In this document: piece after piece, positions 1-5,982 of the stretch
How the letters are laid out: each line of letters opens with the position of its first letter
Position numbering within the stretch: the stretch's first letter is position 1
Assembly (NCBI GenBank): GCA_005878515.1
Contig: VBLZ01000010.1
Coordinates: 1-8,933, forward strand
From: Methanobacteriota archaeon
GTDB lineage: Archaea > Thermoplasmatota > Thermoplasmata > RBG-16-68-12
Reading direction: 5' to 3'
Length of the DNA stretch: 8,933 bases
Position numbers and translations under genes: made by a program
The notes under the pieces: generated by a model
Told to the model about the DNA's origin: nothing
The model's input: the letters and a program-made list of their open reading frames with translations, nothing else
The model's database searches: none

Positions 1-231
1 GCTCATGTACATGTTACCTTGGAACCGACGATACGCAGGAAGGAGGCCGCCGGCGCGGACCGATCCTTGCGGGCTCTTGTGGAGGACTTCCTCCCTCAAC
101 CCTTCGAGCTTTGCTCGAGCGGTGGCGGGGAGGCTGGCGGCAATCGAATCGACCTCGGGAGAATCGGCCGAGCCGCCCCTCGCTTTCCGAGTGCTCTCCG
201 GTATCAACACGATGATTTCCGGTTTCGGCAT
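1..231 (-). CDS. yaaA: YaaA-family (peroxide stress / DUF328-like) protein, 5' part only
   Basis: This is the first 77 codons of a minus-strand gene that runs off the left edge of the window. The N-terminus reads MPKPEIIVLIPES followed by a TRKARGG stretch, like the start of YaaA proteins (a short hydrophobic strand, then a P-S/E-x-x-K-x-x-GG loop). Near the window edge, LLPAYRRFQGNMY matches the family's hallmark 'PA..RY.G..Y'. In bacteria YaaA limits iron-driven oxidative damage and binds DNA; the role in archaea is unknown. I chose the ATG at 231 because the protein then opens directly with the family's first strand and because an 18-bp near-palindrome (242-259) would sit just ahead of it. 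An in-frame ATG at 258 would add nine residues. No Shine-Dalgarno is visible for either. The Nudix-like gene ends at 305 on the same strand, so the two may be co-transcribed. The catalytic core lies outside the window. Confidence 0.65.
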   Translation of the reverse strand, partial: MPKPEIIVLIPESTRKARGGSADSPEVDSIAASLPATARAKLEGLREEVLHKSPQGSVRAGGLLPAYRRFQGNMYMS

Positions 232-241
232 CGAGGTCGTG

Positions 242-259
242 AATGCGCGATCGTGCATT
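242..259. promoter_or_regulatory. 18-bp near-palindrome ahead of yaaA
   Basis: AATGCGCGATCGTGCATT is symmetric in eight of nine base pairs; the only mismatch is G247 opposite T254. It lies in the gap after the Nudix-like gene and 11 bases ahead of the preferred yaaA start at 231. It would overlap the start codon if the gene began at 258. The position suits a repressor operator. No regulator is identified. Confidence 0.35.
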
Positions 260-304
260 AGCCCTTGCGACCTACCAGAGTTTCGAGGTCGGGCGCGTTG
301 GAAC

Positions 305-874
305 CTAACGGGCAACGACAGGGCCCTTGCTTGGTCCCCCGCCGGTCCTCGCCGCGAGCCACCGCGCGACGACGTCCTCGTGGCCCCGCGCGTATTCGGC
401 CGCTGACACAGACCGCGGATCCTGCCACGATAGTTCTGTGTACCAGGGCGGGACGCGGATCTCATATTCCTTCGGCGGCGTCCCGTCAATGAAGAACCAG
501 ATGTCGTAGTGCATTTCTCCGGGGACCATTTTGGACGGATAGAAATCCGTCTCGGACCGCGGTTCGGAATACCGCAACCCGCGAATCCCGAGGGCTTCCT
601 CCCCGACCCGCCGGGCCGCGGTGCGGGGATCCTCGCCGAGTTTCAGGTGCGTCGCCGGTACGGTCCATCCTTTCGCGTGATTCCGCCGGCGATCGGGGTC
701 CAAGCCGGCGAGCGCTTCCCACCGAGGGTCGTCCGCATACTTCCCGAGGAGGATCTGGCGGTCGCGTGTGACGAACAGGTAGGCGCAGACGCACATCCCG
801 CCGGGCGGCAGCTGCTGAAATCCCGAGGGCGGGGCGTGCCTCATCAACCACAGGAATGGACCGGTGCCGGGCAT
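305..874 (-). CDS. Nudix-fold protein with a degenerate Nudix box
   Basis: This encodes 189 residues with the layout of a Nudix hydrolase: a first strand MCVCAYLFVTRDRQILLGKY (27-46), the loop-helix region WTVPATHLKLGEDP (70-83) and AARRVGEEALGI (86-97), and further strands (MHYDIWFFID, 121-130). Aligned to GX5EX7REUXEEXGU, the first Gly is Thr75, Glu81 and Arg89 are kept, the Glu after Arg is Val90, and only one of the EE pair is in register (Glu93, then Ala94). Two of the usual metal-binding glutamates are therefore missing. Standard nucleoside-diphosphate hydrolysis is doubtful; a binding role or altered chemistry is possible. The start is uncertain: ATG 874 gives this length, while ATG 844 (MRHAPPSGF) also fits. 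Neither has a Shine-Dalgarno. The yaaA gene follows on the same strand after a short gap, and the metallophosphoesterase is divergent. Confidence 0.75.
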   Translation of the reverse strand: MPGTGPFLWLMRHAPPSGFQQLPPGGMCVCAYLFVTRDRQILLGKYADDPRWEALAGLDPDRRRNHAKGWTVPATHLKLGEDPRTAARRVGEEALGIRGLRYSEPRSETDFYPSKMVPGEMHYDIWFFIDGTPPKEYEIRVPPWYTELSWQDPRSVSAAEYARGHEDVVARWLAARTGGGPSKGPVVAR

Positions 875-909
875 GCGAGAGGGACGGCGCGGACCGAGAA
901 AAGGATTCC

Positions 910-926
910 CTCGCGTCGGACGCGAG
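910..926. promoter_or_regulatory. 17-bp perfect palindrome in the Nudix / phosphoesterase divergent region
   Basis: CTCGCGTCGGACGCGAG has two perfect 8-bp arms around a single central G (918). It lies in the 129-bp gap between two divergent genes, 36 bases upstream of the Nudix-like ATG at 874 and 78 bases upstream of the phosphoesterase ATG at 1004. It could be an operator controlling one or both. A one-base centre is too tight for an RNA hairpin, so a protein-binding site is the simpler reading. No clear TATA box accompanies it. Confidence 0.4.
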
Positions 927-1003
927 ATCGAGACGAAGGACCGCTCGGTGCCGAATGCGCGCCCAAAAGGCTAAGGAGCGGGCCAGAGTCTGCGGTATGG
1001 CGC

Positions 1004-1987
1004 ATGCCGACCGACCGCGGGAAACGAAAGTACAAACGTCTCTTCCTCGCCGCCGATCTTCACGGTTCGGAGGTCGTCTTCCGCAAGTTCCTCGCGGCCG
1101 CGACGTTCTACGAGGCCGACGCGCTCCTGATCGGAGGCGACGTCACCGCGAAGTCCATCACCCCAATCGTCCAGCAGGACAACGGCCGGTTTCAAACGCG
1201 GCTCGCCGGAGCGGTCCGCGACAACCTGTCGGAAGCCGAACTGGCGCCCATCGAGAAAGCAATCGCGGACTCCGGTCCGTATCCGGTCCGGATGACGGAA
1301 GACGACTACGCCCGCTTCCGGGCGAATCCGGACAAAGTCGAGTCTCTCTTCACGGACCGGATGATCGACCAAATTCGGCGATGGACCGAGATGGCCGAGA
1401 AGCACCTGGCCACGCTCGACATACCACTGTACTGGATCGGAGGCAACGACGACAAAGTCGAGGCCCTCTTGCAAGCCGAATCAACGCCTCACGTCCACTA
1501 CATCGACGAGAAGGTGGCCCGGTTCGATGAGGACCATGAGATCCTTGGATTTGGATGGACGAATCCTTCGCCGTGGCACACGCCGAGGGAGCTGTCGGAG
1601 GATGGCCTCAAGAGACGTCTCGATCCACTTCTTAGCCGCGTGGAGGATCCCGCTCGCTGCATCTACCTGATGCACGCACCTCCCTATGAGACCGGGTTGG
1701 ACATCGCCCCGAAGCTCGACACGACCACGGACCCGCCACGCCCGGTTGTGCGGGGAGGACAACAGGTCTTGATTCCGGTCGGCAGCACGACTTTTCGTTC
1801 CGCGATCCTCGAAACCCAACCGGTCCTCGGGCTCCATGGGCATATCCACGAGACGAAGAACGCCGCGAAACTCAAACGGACCGTGTGTGTGGATCCGGGT
1901 TCTGAATATAGCGCAGGGACGCTTCGTGGTGCGATCATCAACCTCGAGCGGGACCGTGTTCTGAGCTATCAGTTCACGACGGGCTGA
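1004..1987 (+). CDS. Calcineurin-like metallophosphoesterase
   Basis: This 327-residue protein has the full set of metallophosphoesterase motifs in order: AADLHGSE (D18-x-H20), LLIGGDV (G45-D46), WIGGNDD (G147-N148-D149), YLMHAPP (H224) and GLHGHIHE (H278, H280, H282). These bind a two-metal centre that cleaves phosphate esters. The third motif is GND rather than GNH, so the His that normally assists the leaving group is absent. YfcE and MJ0936-type phosphodiesterases have the same kind of change (GNC/GNM), which hints at phosphodiester rather than monoester substrates. An acidic, helix-rich stretch of about 100 residues (50-147) lies between motifs II and III, longer than in minimal members. 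ATG 1004 was chosen because upstream in-frame codons lie opposite the Nudix-like gene and add no recognisable sequence. The protein has no signal peptide and is probably cytoplasmic. Substrate unknown. Confidence 0.85.
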   Translation: MPTDRGKRKYKRLFLAADLHGSEVVFRKFLAAATFYEADALLIGGDVTAKSITPIVQQDNGRFQTRLAGAVRDNLSEAELAPIEKAIADSGPYPVRMTEDDYARFRANPDKVESLFTDRMIDQIRRWTEMAEKHLATLDIPLYWIGGNDDKVEALLQAESTPHVHYIDEKVARFDEDHEILGFGWTNPSPWHTPRELSEDGLKRRLDPLLSRVEDPARCIYLMHAPPYETGLDIAPKLDTTTDPPRPVVRGGQQVLIPVGSTTFRSAILETQPVLGLHGHIHETKNAAKLKRTVCVDPGSEYSAGTLRGAIINLERDRVLSYQFTTG

Positions 1988-2020
1988 TTGCTGACGCCTC
2001 AGCGGATCCGGCGTGACGTC

Positions 2021-3727
2021 CTAGATTGGCGGGATTTCCTTGTACGCGAGGTCCAGGTTAATTCCGACGCTCCTCAAGTATGCCCGGCGCACGAAGTAGT
2101 AGACGGACCAGCCGACGAAGATCGCGAGCATGATGAGGAGCGATTTCACTCCGTCAAACCCGGCCGACAGATTCGCGATGCCCAGGAACGGTTCGACGAT
2201 GTACAAGTAGAGCATCGCGGCGCTGAACGCTGCGGCGATGGCTCCGCAAATCGTGATGACCGGGATTGGACCGATTTTGTATTTCGCGATCGGGGACGTG
2301 CGATACACTTCGCGCCGGGTCCTCGGGAAGATTGCCCCGCCAATTGCGGTCCCGATGTACATGACGGTCGCGACAGCGGTCACGGCAAGGGTATACGTGA
2401 GGTAGCCCGGCACCATGTTGTAGATGAACGCGTACAAGTAGCCGCCGAGGATCAAGAAGATGACGTGAGCGTAGACCGGCGTGTGAGTGCGAGGACTCAC
2501 GTGGCTCACGACCTTAGGCAAGGCCCCGTCGATCGACATGGCGACGGCGACTCGGGTCCATCCGATGATGACGTTGAACACGACCTGCAAGGCGTTGAGC
2601 AGGACACCGACGATCATGAGGAACAGGATGATCGGATTGTCGGTGAGCATCATGGCGAGGTTGCTGAACCACGGTGAGATCATGGGCAGGCCGGGAACGA
2701 ACGAAGCCGCGGCGGCGCCCGATAGCCAGTTTTGGCCGACCGTCTGAATCATCGCGAACGCGAGGACAGCCATCATGACCATGCTGACAAGCCCTCCGCC
2801 GAGGTTGATGAACATCTGATTCCGGAGGCTCTGGGCCCCCTGGATTTCGCCGGCCTGTTCTTGCGCATATCCGACCCAGCCGAGGCTCGTGAGAGCCACT
2901 GGAGCCACAAGGAGGGTCGTTAGCCAGGCGGCTTCGGTCGTCGGTGTGAAGTAGCCTGAAAGGAGCTGTGCGTACGTGAGACCGCTCGGGCCCACGATCA
3001 CCTGCGTGGCCCGGTCAAAGCGAGCGGTGAACGTGGACGTCGGGGTGACGAAGAACATCACGACCATGAGGAAGAAGCTCAGGAGGAATCCATACCACAT
3101 CACCCACTGAATCTTTACGAACCAACGGAAGCTCTTGATCAGTACGGCGGCGGCAATCGTGGAGGTTACCATCGTGGTGATCATCGCACCCATCGGTGTG
3201 GCAAACCAAACGCCCCAGTCGATGAACATCTGATTCCCCATCGTGAGGCCGAGTCCGAGGAACATCGGCGAAAGGCCGAGGATCGCGACGAGCCAGCCGC
3301 CGAGCGCCTGCCATTGGAGGAAGAACGTGATGATCATTGTGGAAACGATGGCGAACCCGAGCCACGGCTTTAACGTCCGGCTCTGGAAAACGTAGTCACC
3401 GCCCGTCCGGGGCATCGCGGAGGCCAGCCCCGCATAGACCACAGCCAGGAACCCGGTGAAGAGCCCGGTGACGATGATCCCAACCCACACGTTGGCGTTC
3501 GGGAACACCGACAAGGTGGTGATGTACACCCATGGGAAAATCACCCCGATATTCAGGACGTTGTACGCGAACGCCGAATACGGAGACATGACGCGGACGA
3601 GACCCGACGCCCGTCGCGTAAACACCTGAACTTGTGCGGTCGCCTGCGCTCCCCGTCTCGCAAAGACGTCGACTTCGCCCACGGGCCTCGCCCCCGCTCC
3701 CGCGCCGGTAACCGGTCGTCCGCTCAT
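2021..3727 (-). CDS. APC superfamily amino acid / amine permease
   Basis: This 568-residue membrane transporter imports or exchanges amino acids or related amines, with substrate unknown. After a hydrophilic N-terminus of about 50 residues (with VFTRRASGLVR at 35-45), hydrophobic segments suggest 12 helices, roughly at 53-72, 80-103, 124-150, 178-198, 207-227, 266-284, 306-332, 365-390, 417-437, 444-467, 488-512 and 527-546. APC hallmarks are AMPRTGGDYVF (104-114), the cytoplasmic loop YAQEQAGEIQGAQS (287-300), and SIDGALPKVVSHVSPRTHTP (398-417). Codons upstream of ATG 3727 are open, but they run through the TATA-like element at 3778-3785, so 3727 is the better start. There is no Shine-Dalgarno. 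The gene converges on the phosphoesterase with a 33-base gap and is divergent from the nucleotidyltransferase, so it is probably transcribed alone. Confidence 0.88.
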   Translation of the reverse strand: MSGRPVTGAGAGARPVGEVDVFARRGAQATAQVQVFTRRASGLVRVMSPYSAFAYNVLNIGVIFPWVYITTLSVFPNANVWVGIIVTGLFTGFLAVVYAGLASAMPRTGGDYVFQSRTLKPWLGFAIVSTMIITFFLQWQALGGWLVAILGLSPMFLGLGLTMGNQMFIDWGVWFATPMGAMITTMVTSTIAAAVLIKSFRWFVKIQWVMWYGFLLSFFLMVVMFFVTPTSTFTARFDRATQVIVGPSGLTYAQLLSGYFTPTTEAAWLTTLLVAPVALTSLGWVGYAQEQAGEIQGAQSLRNQMFINLGGGLVSMVMMAVLAFAMIQTVGQNWLSGAAAASFVPGLPMISPWFSNLAMMLTDNPIILFLMIVGVLLNALQVVFNVIIGWTRVAVAMSIDGALPKVVSHVSPRTHTPVYAHVIFLILGGYLYAFIYNMVPGYLTYTLAVTAVATVMYIGTAIGGAIFPRTRREVYRTSPIAKYKIGPIPVITICGAIAAAFSAAMLYLYIVEPFLGIANLSAGFDGVKSLLIMLAIFVGWSVYYFVRRAYLRSVGINLDLAYKEIPPI

Positions 3728-3777
3728 CAAGCTTTTGCAGACCGCGATCGACTTGCAACGGGACGCACCGTGCACAT

Positions 3778-3785
3778 CCTTATAC
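3778..3785 (-). promoter_or_regulatory. TATA-like element of the APC permease
   Basis: On the minus strand this reads GTATAAGG, an archaeal TATA-box-like octamer in otherwise GC-rich DNA. A start about 25 bases downstream would give a leader of roughly 28 bases before the ATG at 3727. The purine-rich AAGGACC just upstream could act as a BRE. The assignment assumes an archaeal host. Confidence 0.45.
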
Positions 3786-3796
3786 GGTCCTTGCGA

Positions 3797-3806
3797 TTCG
3801 CGCGAA
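3797..3806. promoter_or_regulatory. 10-bp palindrome upstream of the permease TATA element
   Basis: TTCGCGCGAA is a perfect palindrome about 11 bases upstream of the GTATAAGG element and in the middle of the divergent region. This is the usual place for an activator or repressor site. It is short and GC-rich, so chance occurrence is quite possible. Confidence 0.25.
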
Positions 3807-3884
3807 GCGCGTTGGCTGCGGCGAGCCTCCCACATCCGCCGTTCGGCGTGGCGTCTGAGGCCGCCCACCTCACCCCGTGCGACC

Positions 3885-4727
3885 ATGCCAAGCGGACCGT
3901 CCTTCGTGGCTCTCGGCGAAGACGACTTCCTCCGAGAGGCGCGGGCGATCGTCGACGCGGCCCAGGCGCAAGGGACGGCCCTTCGGATTTTAGGGTCCCT
4001 TGGGATTTACGCGCATTCGATGCACGTGCCCGAATGCATTTCGGTCTTCCACCGCGTGGGGCGCATCAGCGAGGGCACGCCCCTATTTACAGACCTCGAC
4101 CTGATGGGGTACGCGAGTCAAGGCCGCTCGATCAGCCGCGTGTTCGACGATCTTGGATTCAGGCCGGACGACATGATCAACGGTTTCTTCGGCGACCGAC
4201 GGCTCGTGTACTACGAGGGCAAAAATCGGTTCCACGTCGACGTCTTCCTCGACAAGCTCGAATTCAGCCACGACGTCTTGTTCGGAAAGAAACCCGGGAA
4301 CGGGCGGCTGGAGCTCGACTCCCCCACGATCTCGCTCACGGACATGGTCCTCGAGAAGCTGCAGATCCACCAGATCGGTCGGAAGGATCTCGTGGACCTG
4401 ATCGTGCTGTTCCTCGGGCACGACGTGAAACCCTCGGCCGACGGGGATCGGGAGGCGATCGACGCCGACCATATCGCCAATCTCCTCGCGGACGACTGGG
4501 GTTTCTGGTACGAATCGACGCAGAACCTCAAGAAGTCGAGACAGCTGCTCGGCAACTTCGTGGCGGAGGGGAAGATCCCCACCGACTTTGCGGCTCGGAT
4601 CGAGAATCGGATTGGAAAACTCGAGGCCGCGCTTCGGTCCGTCCCGAAGGGGCGGCACTGGGAGAAGAGGGCCAAGGTTGGCACCGCAAAACCGTGGTTC
4701 CGAGAGGTCGAGGAAATCGTCCGCTAG
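3885..4727 (+). CDS. Solo MNT-fold nucleotidyltransferase-like protein
   Basis: This 280-residue protein carries nucleotidyltransferase signatures: RILGSLGIY with the G37-S38 pair, the metal-binding FTDLDLMGY (D70-x-D72), and a third acidic residue in FHVDVF (D119). Next come DMVLEKLQI (153-161) and RKDLVDLIVLFLGHD (166-180), a Lys/Asp-rich helical pattern seen in AbiEii/DUF6036-like nucleotidyltransferases, then DDWGFWYE (203-210) and a basic C-terminal helix. Such proteins transfer a nucleotide to a protein, RNA or small molecule; some act as toxins. No antitoxin-like partner lies next to it: the left neighbour is divergent and the right neighbour convergent. The spacing from GS to the DxD pair is long (about 32 residues) compared with minimal MNTs. 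ATG 3885 is preferred over the open codons back to 3735, which lie in the permease promoter region. No Shine-Dalgarno is visible. Confidence 0.7.
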   Translation: MPSGPSFVALGEDDFLREARAIVDAAQAQGTALRILGSLGIYAHSMHVPECISVFHRVGRISEGTPLFTDLDLMGYASQGRSISRVFDDLGFRPDDMINGFFGDRRLVYYEGKNRFHVDVFLDKLEFSHDVLFGKKPGNGRLELDSPTISLTDMVLEKLQIHQIGRKDLVDLIVLFLGHDVKPSADGDREAIDADHIANLLADDWGFWYESTQNLKKSRQLLGNFVAEGKIPTDFAARIENRIGKLEAALRSVPKGRHWEKRAKVGTAKPWFREVEEIVR

Positions 4728-4737
4728 GTCCGCCTGG

Positions 4738-5304
4738 TCAGCCGTTTTCATCGTAGGCCTGTTGCAGCCAACCCAGCACTTCGGAATCGACCTCATCAGG
4801 CGCCTTTAGTTCAATCTGGACTTGCATCGTCTCTTGGATTCTCGACGGTTGCAGGCGTCCTCCCGGCTTTCGCCCCTCGAGCCGAAGGCCGAGATCGACG
4901 CGGTTCTTCGTCGTCGGTCGGATCCGCGCGAAGGTCCTCCGCTGCGATACGAGCGAGACGTAGGTCTTGCGCGCCTGGATCGTGACCTCGCCAAGGCCTG
5001 AGGCAGCGTCGATTATTGCATCGAAAATCGGTCGCAACTTCGGCCGATCCGCGTACTGTCCGTCAATGAGTTCGTCCGCGGTAGCGAGCAGAAAGTCCGG
5101 GTAGCCAAACCGCTCCATCACCAGAAGCGACTGCGCGTAGCCGGTCACGCCCTGCTTCGTGAGCCAAGCCCGGAGGGCTCCTTCATCGTCCAGTCTCTCC
5201 CGCTTGATACGTCGATTCCAAGCATCCACGCCCTCTCCCGTGCGCTCCTTCAGGAGTCGGGCCGACATGTCTTTCATCCCATGCCAATCACGCGTTTGGG
5301 CCAT
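4738..5304 (-). CDS. DUF4287 / DUF5655 domain protein
   Basis: This 188-residue protein has two small domains. The N-terminal half matches DUF4287: SARLLKERTGEGVDAWNRRI (14-33), then EGALRAWLTKQGVTGYAQSL (41-60). The C-terminal half matches DUF5655: LRPIFDAIIDAASGLGEVTI (90-109), then TYVSLVSQRRTFARIRPT (114-131) and RVDLGLRLEG (135-144). The function of both domains is unknown; the protein is soluble, with no signal peptide or membrane segment. The start at 5304 is chosen because GGAG (5311-5314 on the minus strand) lies six bases ahead. An ATG two codons earlier (5310) abuts the GGAG directly, and a TTG at 5334 is open but unsupported. The gene ends ten bases from the convergent nucleotidyltransferase. 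Such proteins often sit near VOC and AHSA1 genes, as here. Confidence 0.85.
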   Translation of the reverse strand: MAQTRDWHGMKDMSARLLKERTGEGVDAWNRRIKRERLDDEGALRAWLTKQGVTGYAQSLLVMERFGYPDFLLATADELIDGQYADRPKLRPIFDAIIDAASGLGEVTIQARKTYVSLVSQRRTFARIRPTTKNRVDLGLRLEGRKPGGRLQPSRIQETMQVQIELKAPDEVDSEVLGWLQQAYDENG

Positions 5305-5310
5305 CGACAT

Positions 5311-5314
5311 CTCC
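5311..5314 (-). promoter_or_regulatory. Ribosome binding site deciding the DUF4287 start
   Basis: GGAG on the minus strand lies six bases upstream of ATG 5304 and directly next to ATG 5310. The spacing favours the downstream ATG as the initiator. Confidence 0.5.
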
Positions 5315-5354
5315 GTCCATAGAGCCGCCGCCAATGGGGGATCGCAGGGGTCTA

Positions 5355-5368
5355 CGAAAGAGCTTTCG
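5355..5368. promoter_or_regulatory. Inverted repeat upstream of the DUF4287 gene
   Basis: CGAAAG-AG-CTTTCG: two perfect 6-bp arms with a 2-base spacer, about 50 bases upstream of the DUF4287 start. The tight spacer argues for a protein site rather than a hairpin. The rest of the gap from 5305 to 5490 shows no gene; it holds only short palindromes such as GAGATCTC at 5384-5391. Confidence 0.25.
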
Positions 5369-5490
5369 CGGGTCGCATGGGTTGAGATCTCGCTTGGAGC
5401 ACGTGTTTGGTCTTGAGGACCTTCGCGGAATTCAGGTCAGCCCTCCCCCCAAAGAGATCCCGGAAGCCCCGTGGGACTCGCCCCCGAACG

Positions 5491-5530
5491 ACTAAAATAA
5501 GCAATATGTTAAATAACCAGTGTGTTATAC
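5491..5530 (+). promoter_or_regulatory. AT-rich promoter of the VOC-ArsR-SRPBCC operon
   Basis: This is the most AT-rich patch in the window. It contains ACTAAAATAAGC (5490-5501), GTTAAATAAC (5508-5517) and GTTATAC (5524-5530). Any of the three could serve as a TATA box for the VOC gene 20 to 55 bases downstream. GTTA/TAAC half-sites begin at 5508, 5514 and 5524: the first two form a 4-2-4 inverted repeat, and ATAAC (5513) with GTTAT (5524) forms a 5-6-5 repeat. The ArsR-family protein encoded in the same operon is the obvious candidate to bind here and repress its own operon. Which box is used cannot be decided by eye. Confidence 0.5.
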
Positions 5531-5536
5531 AGTGCC

Positions 5537-5544
5537 GGAGAAGG
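5537..5544 (+). promoter_or_regulatory. Ribosome binding site of the VOC gene
   Basis: GGAGAAGG spans 5 to 12 bases before ATG 5550. It supports that start over the in-frame GTG at 5520, which lies inside the promoter patch. Confidence 0.55.
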
Positions 5545-5549
5545 AAACT

Positions 5550-5969
5550 ATGATCGAGAAACTGACGCACGTTCCGATCGTCGTGAGCGACCAAGACAAA
5601 GCCCTGAAATTCTACACCGAGGTGCTCGGGTTCGAAAAGCGGGCGGACTACCAGAATCCTGGGAACCCCCGCTGGCTGACCGTGGCGCCGAAGGGGACCG
5701 ACGTCGAGCTAATCCTGTTCGAAGGTCGGTACACGCTGGATCCTCGCGCGCCGCCCGAAGCGGGGAGCGGAGGCAATCACTTCGTTTTCAGGACGAACGA
5801 TTGCCGCAAGGACTTCGAGATCTTCAAGGCGCGCGGACTGAAGTTCAAGGACCCCGCGCCCGTCGAGGCGAACTACGGCATCGCGGCCTACTTCACCGAC
5901 CCGGACGGCAACCACCTCACGCTGCTCCAGCCGGGTCCCGTGCCGGCCCAGAGCCAGCGGAAGGCATGA
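5550..5969 (+). CDS. VOC (glyoxalase/bleomycin-resistance fold) protein
   Basis: This 139-residue protein has two VOC beta-alpha-beta-beta-beta modules. Module one opens with EKLTHVPIVVSDQDKALKFY (3-22, His7), continues through VLGFEKR and ends at DVELILFE (51-58, Glu53). Module two has GGNHFVFRTND (74-84, His77) and ends with AAYFTDPDGNHLTLLQP (112-128). His7, Glu53 and His77 fit three of the four usual metal ligands, but the fourth position, normally Glu after DPDGN, is Thr124. Family members include glyoxalases, dioxygenases and drug-binding resistance proteins. With a ligand changed, the activity is unpredictable and a binding role is possible. A good ribosome binding site marks ATG 5550. 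It is the first gene of a four-gene operon, and the next gene follows within 13 bases. Confidence 0.88.
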   Translation: MIEKLTHVPIVVSDQDKALKFYTEVLGFEKRADYQNPGNPRWLTVAPKGTDVELILFEGRYTLDPRAPPEAGSGGNHFVFRTNDCRKDFEIFKARGLKFKDPAPVEANYGIAAYFTDPDGNHLTLLQPGPVPAQSQRKA

Positions 5970-5982
5970 TCCCGTGCTCGGG

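Noticed and set aside
509..1003. Long open frame upstream of the phosphoesterase, continuous with it
   Set aside because: It runs antisense to the Nudix-like gene, has no recognisable sequence, and reflects the scarcity of stop codons in GC-rich DNA.
1990..2003. Small hairpin GCTGA-CGCC-TCAGC between convergent stops
   Set aside because: Five base pairs, no following T-run on either strand; too weak to call a terminator.
1988..2677. 229-codon plus-strand open frame
   Set aside because: It is antisense to the APC permease; the translation is Asp/Arg/His-rich low-complexity sequence typical of a shadow frame.
2807..3237. 17-bp direct repeat (gatgaacatctgattcc at 2807 and 3221)
   Set aside because: Both copies encode NQMFI in two loops of the permease; a coincidence of coding sequence with no mobile-element structure.
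4083..4796. 237-codon minus-strand open frame
   Set aside because: It is antisense to the nucleotidyltransferase, whose own frame has clear motifs.
3885..5304. Toxin-antitoxin pair formed by the nucleotidyltransferase and the DUF4287 protein
   Set aside because: The genes converge and have separate promoters, and DUF4287/DUF5655 is not a known antitoxin.
5305..5490. Possible small gene or RNA in the gap before the VOC promoter
   Set aside because: Open frames here have no ribosome binding site or recognisable sequence, and no tRNA arms or T-loop are visible.
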